DNA of 64,000 bases from Chitinophaga pinensis (GCA_945901065.1 CAMDKI010000005.1:124001-188000), one strand, 5' to 3'; shown: positions 33,862 to 44,225, counted from the stretch's first letter. Numbers and translations: made by a program. The notes: generated by a model not told the origin, from the letters alone.

Positions 33862-36444
33862 ATGGATTCAAAATTTTCGCCCAGGGTTAAAGAAGTAATT
33901 TCCTTCAGTAGGGAAGAAGCGCTCCGTTTAGGACACGACTATATTGGTATAGAGCATTTGTTGTTAGGCCTCATCCGCGAGGGTGAAGGTATGGCAATAC
34001 GTGTTATGAAATCATTGGATGTTGATGTTCCTCGTCTTCGCAAGAACGTGGAAGAAGCTATTCGAGATAAGGTGGCCAAAAACGCCTATAACGCTGGTAG
34101 TTTGCCCTTAACGAAGCAAGCAGAAAAGGTATTGAAAATAACCGTTTTAGAAGCCAAAGTTTTGAAAAGCGATGTTATTGGTACTGAGCATTTGTTGTTA
34201 TCAATATTAAAGAACCCCGACAACATAGCTACTCAACTGCTAAAACAGTTTGATATTGACTATGATGTTTTTAAAGCAGAACTAGACTACGTGAAACACG
34301 AAATAAGAGATGAGCTTTCTGGTGACCAAGGAGACGAGGAAAGCTACGACGAAGAAGAGCGCCGAAGCTACGGTGCTGGTGGAGCTGCAGGTAAAAAGCA
34401 AGGTGCTGCAAAAAGTAAAACCCCTGTGCTTGACAATTTTGGCAGAGACGTGACGAAATTGGCAGAGGAAGGTTCGCTCGATGCGATAGTTGGCCGCGCT
34501 ACTGAAATTGAGCGAGTAAGCCAAATATTGAGCCGTCGTAAAAAGAACAACCCAATATTAATTGGTGAACCAGGTGTGGGTAAAACCGCTATTGTAGAAG
34601 GCTTAGCGCTGCGCATTATCAAGCGTCAGGTTTCTCGCGTGTTGTTTGATAAGCGAATCGTAATGCTCGATTTAGCGGCCCTTGTAGCTGGTACCAAATA
34701 TCGTGGCCAGTTTGAGGAGCGCATGAAAGCCATTATGAATGAGCTTGAAAAGAACCGTGACGTTATATTGTTTATTGATGAGATACATACTATAGTTGGC
34801 GCTGGTGGTGCCACTGGCTCATTGGATGCTAGTAACATCTTTAAACCAGCATTAGCACGTGGTGAATTGCAATGCATCGGTGCATCTACATTAGATGAGT
34901 ACCGCCAATATATTGAAAAGGATGGTGCTTTGGATCGTCGTTTCCAGAAGGTGATTATCGATCCGCCTTCTCCTGAAGAAACGATTCACATCTTGAACAA
35001 CATCAAGCCTAAGTACGAAGATTTTCATAATGTAGCCTATTCTGAAGATGCTATTAATGCTACCGTGAAGTTGAGCGCAAGGTATATTACCGATCGATTC
35101 TTCCCAGACAAGGCTATTGATGTAATGGACGAAGTGGGTGCTCGCGTTCACTTAAAGAACATCCACGTACCGGAAACCATTATCGACCTTGAGAAGAAGA
35201 TTGAAGATATTAAGGTTCAGAAAAATCAGGTAGTTAAGAGCCAGAAATACGAAGAGGCTGCCCGCTTGCGTGACAGCGAAAAGAAACTTTTGGATGACCT
35301 AGAAAAAGCGAAAGTTGACTGGGAAGAAGAAACCAAGAACAAAAAATACCCGGTTAATGAAGAGGATATAGCCGAGGTGGTAGCCATGATGACCGGTATA
35401 CCGGTTAATCGTATTGCACAGAGCGAGAGCATTAAGCTTCTTTCTATGAAAGAAGATTTGCAAAAAGCCGTAATAGGACAAGACGATGCCATTGCAAAAA
35501 TTACTAAGGCTATACAACGCAACAGGGTAGGGTTAAAGGATCCGCGCAAACCCATTGGTACGTTCATTTTCTTAGGCCCAACTGGTGTAGGTAAAACCGA
35601 ACTTGCCCGTGCTTTGTCACGTTATTTATTCGATACGGAAGATTCGCTAATCCGAATTGATATGAGCGAGTACATGGAGAAATTTGCCATCACTCGTTTG
35701 ATTGGAGCGCCTCCAGGATACGTTGGTTACGAAGAAGGTGGCCAATTGACGGAGAAAGTACGCCGTAAGCCATATTCAGTGATTCTTTTGGATGAGATTG
35801 AAAAAGCCCACCCTGATGTTTACAACCTATTGTTGCAAGTGTTGGACGACGGTATGCTTACTGATGGCTTGGGCCGTAAAATCGATTTCAAGAACACGCT
35901 AATTATCATGACCTCTAACATTGGCGCACGCCAGTTGAAAGACTTTGGTAAGGGTATAGGTTTTGCTACTGCTACCCGCGAGAGCAATGGTGATGATTAT
36001 GAGAAAGGCGTGATTGAGAAAGCACTGAAAAAAACCTTTTCGCCTGAGTTTTTGAACCGCATTGATGATGTGATTATCTTTAATTCGCTGAAGAAAGAAG
36101 ATATTTTCCAAATCATCGATATCGTATTGAAAGGTGTGTACAAGCGCCTTGCTGATTTGGGTTACATCATTGAACTCACCGAATCTGGTAAGGATTTCTT
36201 AGCCGAAAAAGGTTATGACCCACAGTTTGGCGCTCGCCCATTGCACCGCGCCATACAAAAATACCTTGAAGATCCATTGGCTGAAGAAATATTACGCGCC
36301 AATGTGAAAGAAGGCGATATTTTTCAAGTGGATAGGATAGGAGCCGATGATAAGCTTACCATTGTAATAAAAAAAGCTAAGGCTACTAAGAAGCTTGCTA
36401 AAAGCGAAGAGCAAGAGGACGAGAAAAAAGACGATAGCAAGTAA
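33862..36444 (+). CDS. clpC: ClpC-type AAA+ unfoldase of the Clp protease
   Basis: 860 residues. The Clp N-terminal double repeat covers about 1-145 (SREEALRLGHDYIGIEHLLL; LKSDVIGTEHLLLSIL). The first AAA module has Walker A GEPGVGKT at 235-242 and Walker B VILFIDEIHT; a UVR-like helix pair follows near 460-500 (QKYEEAARLRDSEKKLLDD); the second AAA module has GPTGVGKT at 572-579 and the Clp signature ARPLHRAIQKYLEDPLAEEI near the end. The UVR helices separate ClpC from ClpA and ClpB. It delivers proteins to ClpP. The C-terminus is Lys/Glu-rich. A strong terminator follows. Confidence 0.96.
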   Translation: MDSKFSPRVKEVISFSREEALRLGHDYIGIEHLLLGLIREGEGMAIRVMKSLDVDVPRLRKNVEEAIRDKVAKNAYNAGSLPLTKQAEKVLKITVLEAKVLKSDVIGTEHLLLSILKNPDNIATQLLKQFDIDYDVFKAELDYVKHEIRDELSGDQGDEESYDEEERRSYGAGGAAGKKQGAAKSKTPVLDNFGRDVTKLAEEGSLDAIVGRATEIERVSQILSRRKKNNPILIGEPGVGKTAIVEGLALRIIKRQVSRVLFDKRIVMLDLAALVAGTKYRGQFEERMKAIMNELEKNRDVILFIDEIHTIVGAGGATGSLDASNIFKPALARGELQCIGASTLDEYRQYIEKDGALDRRFQKVIIDPPSPEETIHILNNIKPKYEDFHNVAYSEDAINATVKLSARYITDRFFPDKAIDVMDEVGARVHLKNIHVPETIIDLEKKIEDIKVQKNQVVKSQKYEEAARLRDSEKKLLDDLEKAKVDWEEETKNKKYPVNEEDIAEVVAMMTGIPVNRIAQSESIKLLSMKEDLQKAVIGQDDAIAKITKAIQRNRVGLKDPRKPIGTFIFLGPTGVGKTELARALSRYLFDTEDSLIRIDMSEYMEKFAITRLIGAPPGYVGYEEGGQLTEKVRRKPYSVILLDEIEKAHPDVYNLLLQVLDDGMLTDGLGRKIDFKNTLIIMTSNIGARQLKDFGKGIGFATATRESNGDDYEKGVIEKALKKTFSPEFLNRIDDVIIFNSLKKEDIFQIIDIVLKGVYKRLADLGYIIELTESGKDFLAEKGYDPQFGARPLHRAIQKYLEDPLAEEILRANVKEGDIFQVDRIGADDKLTIVIKKAKATKKLAKSEEQEDEKKDDSK

Positions 36445-36474
36445 TTGCCGCTTAATTTGTTTGTAAGAAGCTTT

Positions 36475-36514
36475 CAAGAGGCCGCCTAAAATTTTAGGCG
36501 GTCTCTTGCTTTTT
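36475..36514 (+). terminator. rho-independent terminator after clpC
   Basis: Arms CAAGAGGCCGCCTAAAA and TTTTAGGCGGTCTCTTG pair nearly perfectly over 17 bp, followed by CTTTTT. Confidence 0.85.
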
Positions 36515-36648
36515 GTACCAATTGTCCTTTTAGCGCATTAGTGTAAAACTATTTGAACATATTTTGTAACAAACCGAAACCTATTATGCTACAGGTCGTA
36601 TAAGACAATGACCTTCTCAGGGTCGTCTCTTAACCAAACTCTAGTAGC

Positions 36649-39600
36649 ATGAAACCCATTCAACGGCTGGCACTTGCCATCCTGTGGCTTTTAGCAATGT
36701 CAGGTACCAGTGCCTACGCTCAGGTACATGCCGATTTTACGGCCGACAAAACTTCATCCTGCAGTCCATTACTTGTAAGGTTTACCGATCAATCTACTGG
36801 CAACATCACTTCTTGGAAGTGGTCGCTGGGCAACGGTAACGTATCAACCCAGAAAAATCCAGGGGCAATTTACCTTACCCCGGGTTACAAAACAATCACT
36901 TTGATTGTATCTGATGGGGTAACCAGTGATACAATTACCAAAACAAATTATCTTCAGGTTTTTAAAAATCCTGAAGCAAATTTTGTTGCAAGTGCCGTAA
37001 CTGGTTGTGCCCCTACCGAGATTTGCTTTTTAGATTCTACGATTGTTGGCGATGCTCCTATATCTAGTTGGATATGGGATTTTGGCGATGGTCATAGCAG
37101 CACTGCACCACAGCCTTGTAATACTTACGCTCAAGGCGGTAGTTATTCAGTTACATTAATTACCAAAGATTTGAATGGTTGTGAGAGCCAGAAAACGGTG
37201 ACCAACCTAATCAATATTTCGTCTAAAATTAACGCCGATTTTACAAGCAACATTCAGTCGGCATGTAACCCACCGTTGAGTGTACAGTTTACCAATCTTA
37301 CGCAATCGAGTTTACCATTATCATACCAATGGAATTTTGGCAATGCAACTAGCAGTAGCTCAACAAACCCTTCGGTTAGCTACAGCAGTGCTGGTGTTTA
37401 CGATGTTTCGCTCATTATTCGCAACTCTATGGGTTGCAGAGATACGATATTGAAACCAGGCTTTATTGCTATCGAAGATTTGGTAACAAACTTTACTAGC
37501 GATGTAACTAACGGTTGTGTGGGTGCACCTATTCAGTTTACCGATTTATCTACTTCTAACCCAAACATTTGGCATTGGGATTTTGGAGATGGCACTACAG
37601 ACACGGTTGAGAACCCACTGCATAGCTATGCTGCAGCGGGAACCTATACGGTTTCTCTTTTTTCGGCAAACTCAAGTTCATGTGCCGATAGCGTAACATA
37701 CACATCCTACATTACCGTTAGCCCATCGCCAATAGCCAATTTTGGAGGTAGTAATTTGCTTTCGTGCAATGTTCCGCTAACTGTTCAGTTCTACGATAGC
37801 TCATTAAATGCAGTATCGTGGTTTTGGGATTTCGGGGATAGCACCACCAGCACCTTGCAAAATCCTTCTCATACCTACATATCACTAGATACATTTGATG
37901 TTACTTTAACCGTAATGAACGTTGACAGTTGTGTTAGTTCCTTTACTATACCAAGTATGGTAAAAATTGCTGCACCTGAAGCTATTATACATGCCGATAC
38001 TACTCGCGGCTGCTCACCATTGCTGGTTAACTTCACCAGCGATTCGTCAATAAGCAATAGCCCAGTGGTTGGTTGGTTTTGGAGTTTTGGCGACGGACAA
38101 ATCAGCACCCAACAAAACCCTTCACATGTATTTACACAAGATAGTATTTACGACATTACATTAATCATTTTTAACGCCGAAGGTTGCACCGATACGGTGG
38201 TGCGCAATAGTTACATTCGCGCAGGCAGCAAACCTACTGGTGAGTATACTTCCACCGATACTTCTATCTGTCTTTATTCGCCAATTGTGTTTACCGATTT
38301 ATCGTCGAATAATGCAAATGAGTGGTTCTGGGATTTTGGCGACGGCGGCACTGCATTAGATCAAGATCCTACCTATAGCTACTCTGATACAGGCTATTTT
38401 GATGTGAGACTTATAGTGGGCCACAACGGCTGCCGCGACACCATTATTAAACAGGATTACGTATACATCTCTCCGCCCGATGCGCGCTTTACCGTTGCTC
38501 GCAACTGCGCCAATCCATACACAGTTTCGTTTATTGATAATTCTTTAGCACCAGATACTTGGTTCTGGAGCTTTGGCGACGGCACTACCAGCAATTCGCA
38601 AAACACCGTGCATACTTTTGCGGCTCGGGGCACATACGCTCCCACACTAACAGTAGAAGATACCGTTAATCAATGCTTTGACGTTGAAGCACTATCTATT
38701 AGAATTACCGATCCAGTTTCCAATTTTAGTGCTGATGCGGTAACAGGTTGTCGTCCATTTACTACTACCTTTAGAGATAGCTCTATTGATGCGGCTAGTT
38801 ATGCATGGAGGGTAGGAACCTTGACCTCGAACCTTAGAAATCCAACATTTACTTTTACCGTTCCAGGTGTTTATGATGCACGCTTAATTATTACCGATGC
38901 AAATGGTTGTAGGGATACGCTTTTTCGCCCTGCTTACATTACCGTATTGGGCCCTACAGCTAACTATGCAGGTGATCCAACCACTGGCTGTGCGCCACTT
39001 CCGGTTCAGTTCGGCGATTCTTCTACTGCGTTCATGTCGCCCATAGTTCGTTGGTCATGGACTTTCGGCGATGGAGATAGCAGTACTGCACAAAACCCTT
39101 CGCATGTTTACGATTCAATTGGTAGCTACCGTGTTGGACTTACCGTAACCGACGCTAACGGCTGCGCCCATACCATACAGCGCTCAAATTACATAAGACC
39201 AACCTTTCCAAGGCCAGCATTTACTGGCGACACTTTGAGTTGTGTTGGTGCTCCAACGAATTTTACAAATACTTCGATTGGCTCAACATTAACTTTCCTT
39301 TGGAATTTTGGTGATGGTGATACCAGTACCCTAAGTAACCCGACACATATTTATACCCAAGAGGGCACTTATTCGGTTAGTCTAACTGCATATGATTTAA
39401 ATGGTTGCGATAGCACATTTACCCGCACCTCTTATGTAGTTGTTCAAAATCCATCGGCAGATTTTACCGCAGATAGCACGAGTGTGCCATGTCCGCCATT
39501 ACTCGTAAATTTCACCGACTTATCAAGCAATGATATTGTGGCGTGGGAATGGCATTTTGGCGACAACTCTAATGTGAGCAATTTGAAAAACCCATCGCAT

Positions 39601-42366
39601 TTATATCTTACCCCGGGTAACTTTACTGTAACCTTAATTACTACTAATAGCAAGGGTTGCCAAGATACTACCGTTAAGGCCGACTTTGTGGTGGTTTTGG
39701 GTCCGAATGGCAATTTTACCTTTACACCACGAAATGCGTGTATTAACAACGAAGTATTCTTTACCGCCACTACTACTAATACTGCAGTGCGCACTTGGGA
39801 TTTTGGCGATGGTATTGTGCAAAACGCAGGCGATTCGGTTTTGCATACGTATGCTAACTACGGAGTTTATAACCCAGTATTGATACTTGACGATGGACTC
39901 GGTTGTATTGTTCCACTCTCATCTACCGATTCGTTAGTTGTAGGTTATATCAGTTCTGATTTCGCAGCAAACAAAAATTACCATTGCTTTAATGGCACGG
40001 TTGCATTTGCCGATTCGTCAATAGCCTTGCCTGCTATAACCTCATGGAAATGGTTCTTTGGTGATGGCGATAGCAGCACCGCACAAAACCCAACCCATTA
40101 TTATGCAGGACCTGGAGTGTATGATGTAATGTTAATTACAACCAACGGAAACTGCGTTGATACATTGCTTAAACCCAACTACATTGTAATAGATGAAGGT
40201 CCATTGCCATCATTTGATTTGTCGGTAATTTCAGGCTGTGTGCCACAATTGGTAAGCATAACCAATACAACACCTGCACCGGGCAACATGGCATCATGGA
40301 ACTGGTCCTTTGGCAATGGTAGCACCGATACCGTTCAAAATCCATTTGATCAAACCTATACTGCGGTTGGCAATTATACCATCCAATTAATAGCAACTTC
40401 TTTGAGTGGTTGTATTGATACGGCTACCAAAGTATTGCCTGTGCATGCCCTTCCATTTGTTAGCGCTGGCAATGATACTTTTGTATGTTTCAACGATAGC
40501 GTTGGGCTACTTGCAAGTGGTGCCGTATCTTATCAGTGGAGCCCAAGCGCTGGCTTAAGCAGCACTTCTGTTGCCAACCCTATGGCTGGTCCAGGACTTG
40601 ATATAGATTATGTAGTATTAGGCACCGATAGCAATGGATGCCAGAGCAGAGATACTGTTTCTGTGGTTGTAAATCCGTTGCCAAAAGGCAGTATTACAGA
40701 AGACTTGGCTGTATGTATAGGCGAAAGCGTTGAACTTGAAGCTGGAGGTGGAACCAAATATGAATGGTCGCCAGTGGCAACCTTAAACTGCGACTCGTGT
40801 GCATTAGTAATATCTACTCCGTTGGCAACTACTATTTACCAGGTAACTATTACCAACCAGTTTAAGTGTACCAATGTTCAGGATGTAACTGTAATGGTAA
40901 ACCCTTACCCAACTGGCGTAATGTCTAGTGTTGAAAGTATCTGTTTTGGCGAGAGCATTACTTTAGAATCTATTGGTGGTACTACTCAAGTTTGGGGACC
41001 AGCCGCCATGCTTGATTGCGACACTTGCGCTATAGTTACAGCAACGCCAAACATTACCACCACTTACTCGGTAGCAGTTACAAACCAATATAATTGTACT
41101 GTTGAAGATACGGTGCTTGTTAATGTAAACCCTCTGCCAGTGGTAGCTGTTGTTGGCAGAACTGATATTTGCCGTGGCGAAACCATTGAATTGGTAGCAT
41201 CGGGTGGGGCTACTTATAGCTGGACCCCTGCAACTGAACTTACCTGCGACGATTGCGCAAACCCATCGTTGCAGCCTGATAGCAGTGATATTTATAAGGT
41301 TGTTGCAACTACCGCATTTGGCTGCATGGATAGTACAACGCATACCGTAAATGTGCATGATATTCCATCGGTGTCAACTATTGATGATGTAACACTTTGC
41401 GAGGGCGATAACATAGTTTTGGCGAGTAGCGAAAGCTTGGCCGCTAGGGTTGAGTGGTCGCCAGCATTGTACTTGGATGATTCATCATCATTGAGCCCTA
41501 CACTAACACCTAAGGCTACAACTACTTATACTATAACTGTAGTTACTGACCAAGGCTGCACTGCAAGCGACAATGTTGCCGTAACGGTTATCAACAAAGT
41601 GATGGTCAGTTTGGATGCCTTTAGAGAGCTTTGCTACGGCGAAAGTGTGCAACTAAATGTTGACATTTTGCAGGCGGGCAATCAAGGAGTAAACTATGTT
41701 TGGAATCCGATTAACTTTTTCAACGAGCAAAATACGCCTAACCCCATATTGACGCCTGATACTACTCGTACTTATACTTTAATAGCTTACAGCGGTTCAT
41801 GTATACCCGATACACAAAACGTAACTGTGGTTGTAAATCCACTACCGGTGTTGGCCGAAGTGGAGGCTCGCAATGTGGTTGAAGGCACTCCAATGTCACT
41901 AAACATTCCAGTATTAGTGGGCAGCGCCAATACTTACAGCTGGACACCGAGCTATAACCTTAGCTGTAGCGATTGTGAGAGGCCATCACTAGTAGCAAAC
42001 CAAACAGAAAATTACAGCTTATTGATAACCGACGAAAAGGGTTGCCAAGATGAAAGTACTATAACAATAAATGTTATTGGTCGCTGTGGCGACGACATAT
42101 TTGTTCCTAACACCTTTACACCTAACCGCGATGGCAACAATGATGTGCTGCGTGTGCGTGGACTTACGGATAACGGATTGAAAATATTCAGGGTGTTTGA
42201 TAGGTGGGGCAACTTGGTTTACGAAAGTAACGACATCAACGAAGGTTGGAACGGTATTTACAACGGTAAACTATTAGACCCAGGTGTTTTTGTGTACTAT
42301 TTCGAAGCTGTGTGTACCAATGGACTATCAGTAACGCGCCAAGGTAACGTTACCCTAATGAAGTAA
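36649..42366 (+). CDS. giant PKD/Ig-like repeat surface protein with T9SS type B sorting domain
   Basis: 1905 residues. A signal peptide (about 1-25, SAYAQ) is followed by 15 PKD-type repeats to about residue 1260, each with a C-[SANV]-P-L-x-V-x-F opening, a W-x-[WF]-x-F-G-[DN] core and a G-x-Y-x-V-x-L close. Seven Ig-like units follow at about 1265-1810 (pattern VCxGExVxLxAxGGxxYxWSP...TTTYxVTVTNxxGC). The end (about 1814-1905) is a type B domain: IFVPNTFTPNRDGNNDVLRV and VFDRWGNLVYES. The layout predicts a long stiff rod exported by the T9SS and fixed to the surface, for adhesion or gliding. Unlike the 14223-18203 adhesin it has no PorP/SprF partner next door. All repeats appear intact, with no frameshift. 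Confidence 0.92.
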   Translation: MKPIQRLALAILWLLAMSGTSAYAQVHADFTADKTSSCSPLLVRFTDQSTGNITSWKWSLGNGNVSTQKNPGAIYLTPGYKTITLIVSDGVTSDTITKTNYLQVFKNPEANFVASAVTGCAPTEICFLDSTIVGDAPISSWIWDFGDGHSSTAPQPCNTYAQGGSYSVTLITKDLNGCESQKTVTNLINISSKINADFTSNIQSACNPPLSVQFTNLTQSSLPLSYQWNFGNATSSSSTNPSVSYSSAGVYDVSLIIRNSMGCRDTILKPGFIAIEDLVTNFTSDVTNGCVGAPIQFTDLSTSNPNIWHWDFGDGTTDTVENPLHSYAAAGTYTVSLFSANSSSCADSVTYTSYITVSPSPIANFGGSNLLSCNVPLTVQFYDSSLNAVSWFWDFGDSTTSTLQNPSHTYISLDTFDVTLTVMNVDSCVSSFTIPSMVKIAAPEAIIHADTTRGCSPLLVNFTSDSSISNSPVVGWFWSFGDGQISTQQNPSHVFTQDSIYDITLIIFNAEGCTDTVVRNSYIRAGSKPTGEYTSTDTSICLYSPIVFTDLSSNNANEWFWDFGDGGTALDQDPTYSYSDTGYFDVRLIVGHNGCRDTIIKQDYVYISPPDARFTVARNCANPYTVSFIDNSLAPDTWFWSFGDGTTSNSQNTVHTFAARGTYAPTLTVEDTVNQCFDVEALSIRITDPVSNFSADAVTGCRPFTTTFRDSSIDAASYAWRVGTLTSNLRNPTFTFTVPGVYDARLIITDANGCRDTLFRPAYITVLGPTANYAGDPTTGCAPLPVQFGDSSTAFMSPIVRWSWTFGDGDSSTAQNPSHVYDSIGSYRVGLTVTDANGCAHTIQRSNYIRPTFPRPAFTGDTLSCVGAPTNFTNTSIGSTLTFLWNFGDGDTSTLSNPTHIYTQEGTYSVSLTAYDLNGCDSTFTRTSYVVVQNPSADFTADSTSVPCPPLLVNFTDLSSNDIVAWEWHFGDNSNVSNLKNPSHLYLTPGNFTVTLITTNSKGCQDTTVKADFVVVLGPNGNFTFTPRNACINNEVFFTATTTNTAVRTWDFGDGIVQNAGDSVLHTYANYGVYNPVLILDDGLGCIVPLSSTDSLVVGYISSDFAANKNYHCFNGTVAFADSSIALPAITSWKWFFGDGDSSTAQNPTHYYAGPGVYDVMLITTNGNCVDTLLKPNYIVIDEGPLPSFDLSVISGCVPQLVSITNTTPAPGNMASWNWSFGNGSTDTVQNPFDQTYTAVGNYTIQLIATSLSGCIDTATKVLPVHALPFVSAGNDTFVCFNDSVGLLASGAVSYQWSPSAGLSSTSVANPMAGPGLDIDYVVLGTDSNGCQSRDTVSVVVNPLPKGSITEDLAVCIGESVELEAGGGTKYEWSPVATLNCDSCALVISTPLATTIYQVTITNQFKCTNVQDVTVMVNPYPTGVMSSVESICFGESITLESIGGTTQVWGPAAMLDCDTCAIVTATPNITTTYSVAVTNQYNCTVEDTVLVNVNPLPVVAVVGRTDICRGETIELVASGGATYSWTPATELTCDDCANPSLQPDSSDIYKVVATTAFGCMDSTTHTVNVHDIPSVSTIDDVTLCEGDNIVLASSESLAARVEWSPALYLDDSSSLSPTLTPKATTTYTITVVTDQGCTASDNVAVTVINKVMVSLDAFRELCYGESVQLNVDILQAGNQGVNYVWNPINFFNEQNTPNPILTPDTTRTYTLIAYSGSCIPDTQNVTVVVNPLPVLAEVEARNVVEGTPMSLNIPVLVGSANTYSWTPSYNLSCSDCERPSLVANQTENYSLLITDEKGCQDESTITINVIGRCGDDIFVPNTFTPNRDGNNDVLRVRGLTDNGLKIFRVFDRWGNLVYESNDINEGWNGIYNGKLLDPGVFVYYFEAVCTNGLSVTRQGNVTLMK

Positions 42367-42435
42367 AAAATAATAACTGCTAGAACTTAATGAGCTGCAG
42401 CAGATAAAGGTAAGAGAGTATTATTTGGTTAAGAG

Positions 42436-42476
42436 CATACAAGGCCTCTTCCTTTACTGGGAGGGGCCTTGTATGT
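42436..42476. terminator. shared hairpin terminator between convergent genes
   Basis: CATACAAGGCCTCTTCC pairs with GGGAGGGGCCTTGTATG over 17 bp with two G-U pairs and a 7-base loop. It lies between the ends of the PKD protein gene (+) and the isochorismate synthase gene (-). The T tract on either side is weak. Confidence 0.6.
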
Positions 42477-42484
42477 TATGATAG

Positions 42485-43570
42485 TTATAAAACACTAAGC
42501 AAAGTTTTTGCTTTTAGTTCGGTTTCTAGCCACTCGGCATCTGGATTACTATTGGCTGTAAGGCCACCGCCCAAATAAAGCGCAACATACCCATCAAATG
42601 CTTGCATGCACCTTAGGTTTACAAACAAATGAGTCACTTTGTTTGGGTTTACAGGTCCAAGCAGCCCTGTATAGTATGCACGATCGTGGGTTTCTAGGTT
42701 ACTTATCAGTTTTAATGCTGCTTCCCTCGGCTGGCCAACAATAGCAGGAGTGGGGTGCAGCGCTTTTATAAAAGATTCAATGGCTGCATTATTATATTGC
42801 GTATGCCATTTAAACCTTGTAATCAAATGCAATAAAACCCCAGTTGAAACAGTTTTTGGGCCTTCCGTTTCCAATAAAGCATTAGGGAAGTAACTGCCAA
42901 TTAGCCCTTTTATATTATCAGCAACAATTTGTTGTTCCTCTTGTTCCTTTGTTCCCCATTCAATCTTTTCTAACGGCATTCCATTATCGGCTTGCGTTCC
43001 AGCCAATGCTTCGGTTTGTGCAATACCATTGTCAACTTTTATTAGCGTTTCGGGTGTAGCACCAAGCCAAGTTCCCTCACCTGGAATAGTGACACAATAA
43101 ACCATAACTGAAGGGTATTTAGTACACAGTTTCTTAAAGGTTTCCCACGGATTAAAACTTACTGTTTCTTGTTTTTTAACTCTCGAAAGGATGACCTTTT
43201 CAAGTTTATGAACCTTCATTTCATCAATCATGCTTTTTGCTTGCTGCAAATAATGCGAATGAGATGTAACTGCTGGGTCTTTGCTATTTGCTGCCCAAGC
43301 AATATTGGGCAAATCTAATTTTTCATAATGCTCTAAAACATCTTCCGACGCTACAACAATGAAGTAGGGAGTGCAACCTTTACTATTGGATGCAGGCACA
43401 AAGGCGAAACCTGTTTCATTCAATACCTCACCAATTGAGCCAATTTTTCTTGCCTCGCCAATTAGGTAATTAATCTTTTTTTGATAAGGTAATCGATAGA
43501 ATACTAATGAATTACGACTATTATCCTCACATAACTGTTGAAGTATTTTGGTAGCTAATGAATTGCTCAC
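42485..43570 (-). CDS. isochorismate synthase / chorismate-binding enzyme
   Basis: 361 residues from the GTG at 43570. An in-frame TTG at 43624 would add 18 residues but lies upstream of the minus-strand -7 box at 43598-43605 and overlaps the divergent gene. Chorismate-binding family segments are visible: LEKVILSRVKKQETV, YCVTIPGEGTWLGATPETL, QTEALAGTQ, EQQIVADNIKG, HPTPAIVGQPREAAL and VALYLGGGLTANSNPDAEWLE before a final ELKAKTLLSVL. The layout fits MenF/EntC/DhbC-type isochorismate synthases, most likely for menaquinone in this phylum; anthranilate/aminodeoxychorismate synthases are less likely on length. Other men genes are not in the window. Confidence 0.87.
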   Translation of the reverse strand: MSNSLATKILQQLCEDNSRNSLVFYRLPYQKKINYLIGEARKIGSIGEVLNETGFAFVPASNSKGCTPYFIVVASEDVLEHYEKLDLPNIAWAANSKDPAVTSHSHYLQQAKSMIDEMKVHKLEKVILSRVKKQETVSFNPWETFKKLCTKYPSVMVYCVTIPGEGTWLGATPETLIKVDNGIAQTEALAGTQADNGMPLEKIEWGTKEQEEQQIVADNIKGLIGSYFPNALLETEGPKTVSTGVLLHLITRFKWHTQYNNAAIESFIKALHPTPAIVGQPREAALKLISNLETHDRAYYTGLLGPVNPNKVTHLFVNLRCMQAFDGYVALYLGGGLTANSNPDAEWLETELKAKTLLSVL

Positions 43571-43587
43571 ACGACGATTGGATTTGT

Positions 43588-43595
43588 TATCTTTG
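43588..43595 (+). promoter_or_regulatory. -7 promoter box of the histidine phosphatase gene
   Basis: TATCTTTG fits TAnnTTTG, 9 bases ahead of the ATG at 43605, with a TTG at 43563-43565 (22-base spacing) as -33 candidate. Leader very short or absent. Confidence 0.5.
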
Positions 43596-43597
43596 TC

Positions 43598-43605
43598 CAA
43601 ATTTA
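43598..43605 (-). promoter_or_regulatory. -7 promoter box of the isochorismate synthase gene
   Basis: On the minus strand TAAATTTG fits TAnnTTTG, 27 bases ahead of the GTG at 43570. It lies 2 bases from the plus-strand box, so the two divergent promoters practically coincide. Confidence 0.45.
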
Positions 43606-44225
43606 TGGCTAAACTAGTTGACAAAGAAATATACCTGGTAAGGCACGGCGAAACGGACTATAACCGCAAGGGTATTGTTCAAGGTAGAGGTGTCAATTCG
43701 GAGCTTAACGAAAAAGGGAAGGCACAGGCATTGGCCTTTTATGATTTCTATAAGCACCAGCCATTTGATCATGTTTTTGCCTCAATGCTTACCCGCACAC
43801 ACCAAACACTGGAGCCATTTGTCAAAGCTGGGCATAACCTGCTTAAGCATGCCGAACTAGACGAAATAGATTGGGGTATGCACGAAGGGCAGGGCGGCGA
43901 CCCTAAATTGGCAGAGGAATATCAATATCTTACCAATCGCTGGAGAGAAGGATTTCTGGAAGAAAAAATAGCAGGCGGAGAGAGCCCTTTGGAGCTGCAG
44001 TCGCGGCAAAGGGATTTTATTCATAACGTGCTGCCTAATTTCGAGAAAACCATCCTTATTTGTTCTCATGGTCGTGCTATAAGGTCGCTATTGTGTACTA
44101 TGCTCCATGTTCCGTTGAGTAAAATGGACGATTTCCCGCATACCAACTTATCGTTGTACAAGCTGCATCAGTATGGTGATAAGTTTGAGGTAGTTTTGTT
44201 CAATAGCACTGAGCACCTCAAATAG
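43605..44225 (+). CDS. histidine phosphatase (phosphoglycerate-mutase-like) family protein
   Basis: 206 residues from the ATG at 43605; an upstream in-frame start at 43548 is rejected because it precedes the promoter box and the conserved start. The catalytic motif is LVRHGETDYNRKGIVQGRG with His14, the second Arg/Glu region is DEIDWGMHEGQ near 82-92, and the second catalytic His is in ILICSHGRAIRSLL near 157-170. It removes phosphate from an unknown small molecule (phosphoglycerate mutase, alpha-ribazole phosphatase and others share the fold). It is divergent from isochorismate synthase with overlapping promoters. Confidence 0.9.
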   Translation: MAKLVDKEIYLVRHGETDYNRKGIVQGRGVNSELNEKGKAQALAFYDFYKHQPFDHVFASMLTRTHQTLEPFVKAGHNLLKHAELDEIDWGMHEGQGGDPKLAEEYQYLTNRWREGFLEEKIAGGESPLELQSRQRDFIHNVLPNFEKTILICSHGRAIRSLLCTMLHVPLSKMDDFPHTNLSLYKLHQYGDKFEVVLFNSTEHLK

